Source of the DNA: Alphaproteobacteria bacterium
GTDB lineage: Bacteria > Pseudomonadota > Alphaproteobacteria > SMXP01
Direction: 5' to 3'
DNA: 16,793 nt
NCBI GenBank assembly: GCA_004356335.1
Contig: SMXP01000078.1
Location: forward strand, 1-16,793
The translations under genes and the position numbers were made by a program. Below the pieces are notes generated by a model, which had not been told where the DNA came from, did not search any database, and saw nothing but the letters and a program-made list of their open reading frames with translations. Of this stretch, positions 14,471 through 16,793 are shown one piece after another (the stretch's first letter is position 1; the number at the start of each line of letters is the position of its first letter).

Positions 14471-15232
14471 ATGCGCATTGACATCATCGATTTGAGAGAT
14501 TTCTACGTGGCCCCCCTTGGGCGTGTGGTCGCCCGTGTGGTCGACCGCCACCTCAGAATATTGTGGCCTAATTTGCGCGGTCTCGATCTCGTCGGTCTGG
14601 GCTATGCGGCGCCGCTTTTGGAGGGCTATCGCAGTGAGGCTCAGCGCGTCATCAATTTCATGCCGGCGGGTCAAGGCGTCACCCGTTGGCCGCTCGACGG
14701 TCGAAACGTTACGGCCCTGGTTGATGAAGCCAGCATACCTTTGCCCGACGCCAGCGTCGATCGGTTGCTCTTAGTCCATTGTCTTGAAAACAGCGAGGCC
14801 GTTCGGCCCCTGCTCCGAGAGATCTGGCGTATTCTGTCCCCGAGTGGGCGAATGTTGATCGTGACCCCGAACCGGCGCGGCCTGTGGGCCCGCATCGACA
14901 CCACACCATTCGGCCATGGACGGCCCTTTTCCCGTCGTCAATTGACCCAACTCATGCGCGATGCCCAATTCACACCGTCGCAATGGGCCGAAGCTCTTTT
15001 TATGCCGCCATTCGGCTTTCAATTCATGATGAGCTCATGGGGCGCATGGGAGAATGTCGGCCGCCGGCTTTGGCCTGGATTTTCGGGGCTTCTTCTGCTT
15101 GAGGCGAGCAAGCAGATTTATGCGTTATCCGGCGAGCGCAAACCGTTAAGGGGACTAAGACCGGTTCCGGTGACGTCACCGGCGCCAAATCTGGCCGGTC
15201 GCTCATACATGTCTGGTCGGCGGTCCGATTAG
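14471..15232 (+). CDS. Class I SAM-dependent methyltransferase
   Basis: A 253-residue protein with a methyltransferase type 11-like core: a variant glycine motif GLDLVGLGYA (37-46), acidic loop VDEASIPLPDASVD (84-97), LLLVHCLEN (99-107), and post-core LREIWRILSPSGRMLIVTPN (115-134), the typical strand-helix pattern before strand 5. A conserved NRRGLWAR...TPFGHGRPFS segment follows. I recall this protein type beside gloB in many alphaproteobacteria, divergently transcribed as here; the substrate is unknown. ATG 14471 has only a weak ribosome-binding site. The TAG stop coincides with the first bases of a double-hairpin repeat. The N-terminal helix DFYVAPLGRVVARVV is part of the family. Confidence 0.82.
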   Translation: MRIDIIDLRDFYVAPLGRVVARVVDRHLRILWPNLRGLDLVGLGYAAPLLEGYRSEAQRVINFMPAGQGVTRWPLDGRNVTALVDEASIPLPDASVDRLLLVHCLENSEAVRPLLREIWRILSPSGRMLIVTPNRRGLWARIDTTPFGHGRPFSRRQLTQLMRDAQFTPSQWAEALFMPPFGFQFMMSSWGAWENVGRRLWPGFSGLLLLEASKQIYALSGERKPLRGLRPVPVTSPAPNLAGRSYMSGRRSD

Positions 15233-15337
15233 AGCCCATTCACAAAAAGTGTACGCGGTTTTTGGGTTCGAATGGGCGACCAATAACAAATCTGGACCCC
15301 CGTTCTCTGATTCAATGAATTGTGAACGGGGGTCTAG
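15229..15337 (+). repeat. 109-bp double-hairpin repeat, copy 3
   Basis: Nearly identical to 7034-7142: GCCCATTC / GAATGGGC, CAAAAA / TTTTTG, then a GACCCCCGTT / AACGGGGGTC hairpin. It begins TTAG, which contains the methyltransferase stop, and ends CTAG at 15334-15337. It ends 27 nt before the preferred start of the dipeptidase gene. Confidence 0.88.
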
Positions 15338-15364
15338 TCTGTGGTGGATAGGGAGGGGGCATTC

Positions 15365-16669
15365 GTGGTTTGTCGTTATTTTCGGGCGGGTTTGTCCGCC
15401 ATGGGGCGTTGCAAGATCTGGCATCCGGTTATTGTGGCGGCGCTTGGCTTGGGCCTGTCCGGTTGTGCATCGTTCCCCCCCTTGGGCGAGATCGACCTTA
15501 TTGCCAAAGCGACGCGCATTCATCAACGGGTCATCGTCCTGGATAGCCATGTGGATATTCCGCCAAACTATGCCACGCCTGACGCGGATCCCGGCATAAA
15601 GGGCGACATGCAGGTCGATTTGCCTAAGATGGTTGAGGGCGGATTGGATGCGGTGTTTTTTATTGTCTTTGTCGCTCAAACCGAGCGTACACCGGAAAAC
15701 TATCAACTTGCTCAAGCTCAAGCGATGAACAAGTTCAATGCCATTCATCGCATGACCGATGAGCTTTATCCGGATCGAATTGAACTTGCCAGAACGGCGC
15801 GTGACGTACGCCGGATCCATAAATCGGGCAAGCGCGTCGCTTTGATTGGCGTTGAAAACGGCTACGTCATCGGTAAGAATCTCGAATTGGTAAAGCACTA
15901 TTACGATTTGGGTGCACGCTATATGTCGCTCACCCATAACGGTCACAACGATCTTGCGGATTCATCGGCCATACGCGACGAATTGGGCGATGCGGAGATC
16001 GAACATGGTGGGGTGAGCGAACTGGGCGAACGCGTGATTGAAGAAATGAACAGGCTGGGCATGATGGTCGATGTTGCCCATGGGAGCAAAGCAACGGTGT
16101 TGGAAGCCGCAGCATTGTCGAAAGCTCCCATTATTTCATCTCACCACGCCGTCAAACACTTTGTCGATATACCGCGCAATTTAGATGACGAAGAGATGAT
16201 CGCCATTAAGGCAACGGGCGGCGTCGTTCAAATCATTGCCTTTGACAGTTATTTGAAACCCGTCCACCCGGACAAGACGAAAGCTTTTTCTGCACTTATG
16301 GCGCAATATGGTGTCGACGGCCCGGCCGCCTATAACGCCTTATCGGAGGTCGATCGTCAGTCGATTAAGAACCAACGAGCCAGGTTCGATGAGCAATGGC
16401 CGCCTGCCAGTGTGCAGGACTTTGTCGATCACATCGATTATGCCGTGGATCTGATCGGTGTTGATCATGTCGGTATCGTTTCCGATTTCGGCGGCGGCGG
16501 GGGCATTGCCGGCTGGCGCGACGCCAGTGAAACGCTCAATGTGACAATCGAACTTGTCCGCCGCGGTTACAGCAAACAGGACATCGGCAAGATTTGGAGC
16601 GGCAATCTGTTGCGCGTCATGAAAGATGTGGAACGCATCGCGCGCAAGCTGCAAGCTGAAAAATCCTAG
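15365..16669 (+). CDS. M19 membrane dipeptidase, lipoprotein
   Basis: A 434-residue protein with a lipoprotein signal: hydrophobic 18-31, then LSGC with Cys34 as the lipidation site. The metallopeptidase M19 (renal-dipeptidase) fold is clear: HVD with His62 and Asp64, Glu164 in GVENG, His239 in DVAHGS, His260 in SSHHAV, and a later SDFGGGGG matching the usual SDFDG region near the substrate site. Family members use two zinc ions to cleave dipeptides, some with D-residues; a periplasmic, membrane-anchored role in peptide or peptidoglycan-fragment turnover is inferred. GTG 15365 is chosen because GGAGG (15352-15356) is 8 nt upstream; ATG 15401 (12 residues shorter) and GTG 15341 are alternatives. 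The TAG stop is the first triplet of a short palindromic element. Confidence 0.9.
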   Translation: MVCRYFRAGLSAMGRCKIWHPVIVAALGLGLSGCASFPPLGEIDLIAKATRIHQRVIVLDSHVDIPPNYATPDADPGIKGDMQVDLPKMVEGGLDAVFFIVFVAQTERTPENYQLAQAQAMNKFNAIHRMTDELYPDRIELARTARDVRRIHKSGKRVALIGVENGYVIGKNLELVKHYYDLGARYMSLTHNGHNDLADSSAIRDELGDAEIEHGGVSELGERVIEEMNRLGMMVDVAHGSKATVLEAAALSKAPIISSHHAVKHFVDIPRNLDDEEMIAIKATGGVVQIIAFDSYLKPVHPDKTKAFSALMAQYGVDGPAAYNALSEVDRQSIKNQRARFDEQWPPASVQDFVDHIDYAVDLIGVDHVGIVSDFGGGGGIAGWRDASETLNVTIELVRRGYSKQDIGKIWSGNLLRVMKDVERIARKLQAEKS

Positions 16670-16701
16670 AGCGCATTCCATCTTTCCTGAATGCACTCTA
16701 G
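16667..16701. repeat. Minimal palindromic element (35 bp)
   Basis: TAGAGCGCATTC and GAATGCACTCTA face each other with one mismatch across 10 nt. The right half reads TTTCCTGAATGC, as in the inverted GCGCATTC module. Its first TAG is the dipeptidase stop codon; its last bases touch the likely insertion-sequence end. Confidence 0.75.
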
Positions 16702-16793
16702 GGTCTGTGGACATTTAGGATTCCCTTTTCACTTCAGATGTGATTCAAGCTTCCTTTTATGGAGGTTTGTAATGCGCAAAGAGCGTTTTGTTA
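16701..16793 (+). mobile_element. Probable left end of an insertion sequence (IS5-like), cut by the window edge
   Basis: Immediately after the CTAG of the palindrome, GGGTCTGTGGACATTTAGG resembles the terminal inverted repeat of IS5-family elements as I recall them. It is followed by a 70-nt leader, a strong GGAGG and a gene start. Insertion at CTAG agrees with the YTAR target preference of IS5. The other end is outside the window, so this is a moderate call. Confidence 0.45.
16772..16793 (+). CDS. Start of a gene, probably transposase (partial, 7 codons)
   Basis: ATG 16772 with GGAGG at 16761-16765, 6 nt upstream. Only MRKERFV is visible before the window ends. This beginning resembles IS5-type transposases, and the upstream sequence looks like an IS end, but seven residues cannot establish a family. 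Confidence 0.4.

Noticed and set aside
15249..15599. 116-codon plus-strand frame beginning YAVFGFEWATNNKSG
   Set aside because: The start is the translated double-hairpin repeat (the same peptide arises at 7052), and the rest is a shifted frame of the dipeptidase gene.
6808..16701. CRISPR-like array
   Set aside because: The repeats are palindromic, irregularly spaced by kilobases, in both orientations and of several families; no spacers of constant length and no cas genes.

Overview
The window looks like a chromosomal segment of an alphaproteobacterium of moderate GC content (by eye a little above half). Pointers are a PhaR-type polyhydroxyalkanoate regulator, a divergent glyoxalase II / methyltransferase pair of a kind I associate with this class, and many short palindromic intergenic elements with a GGAAAAG...CGGTTTTCC core like those scattered through Rhizobiales and Rhodospirillales genomes. 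The sequence alone does not fix the genus.

Left part (1-6810): a cell-envelope sugar island. Five minus-strand genes overlap or nearly touch and probably form one operon read right to left: an ArnT-like GT39 glycosyltransferase, a PAP2 phosphatase, an O-antigen ligase/polymerase-type protein, a second GT39 glycosyltransferase, and a second PAP2 phosphatase cut by the left edge. Divergent from it is a GT2 glycosyltransferase of the polyprenyl-phosphate-sugar synthase type. Inferred division of labour: GT2 makes the lipid-linked sugar, the GT39 enzymes transfer it outside the inner membrane, the PAP2 enzymes dephosphorylate lipid A or recycle polyprenyl carriers, and the ligase-like protein joins or polymerises glycans.

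Middle (6811-10744): a four-helix membrane protein of unknown function, a secreted DUF4399 protein, a possible 78-residue tail-anchored protein framed by inverted repeats, and a PAS-GGDEF-EAL protein whose GGDEF site is degenerate but whose EAL site is nearly intact, so probably a c-di-GMP phosphodiesterase.

Right part (10745-16793): phaR (minus), two exported proteins of unknown function (plus), gloB-like glyoxalase II (minus) divergent from a SAM methyltransferase (plus), an M19 lipoprotein dipeptidase (plus), and at the right edge what looks like the start of an insertion sequence.

The most distinctive feature is the set of palindromic mosaic elements between genes. Families differ in their stem sequences but keep pairing by compensatory changes, they are bounded by (C)TAG, and at five genes the in-frame stop codon is the terminal TAG of the element. 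I found no rRNA, tRNA, CRISPR array or recognisable defence system. No wholly new multi-gene system can be demonstrated from sequence alone; the repeat system and the envelope island are the best leads.
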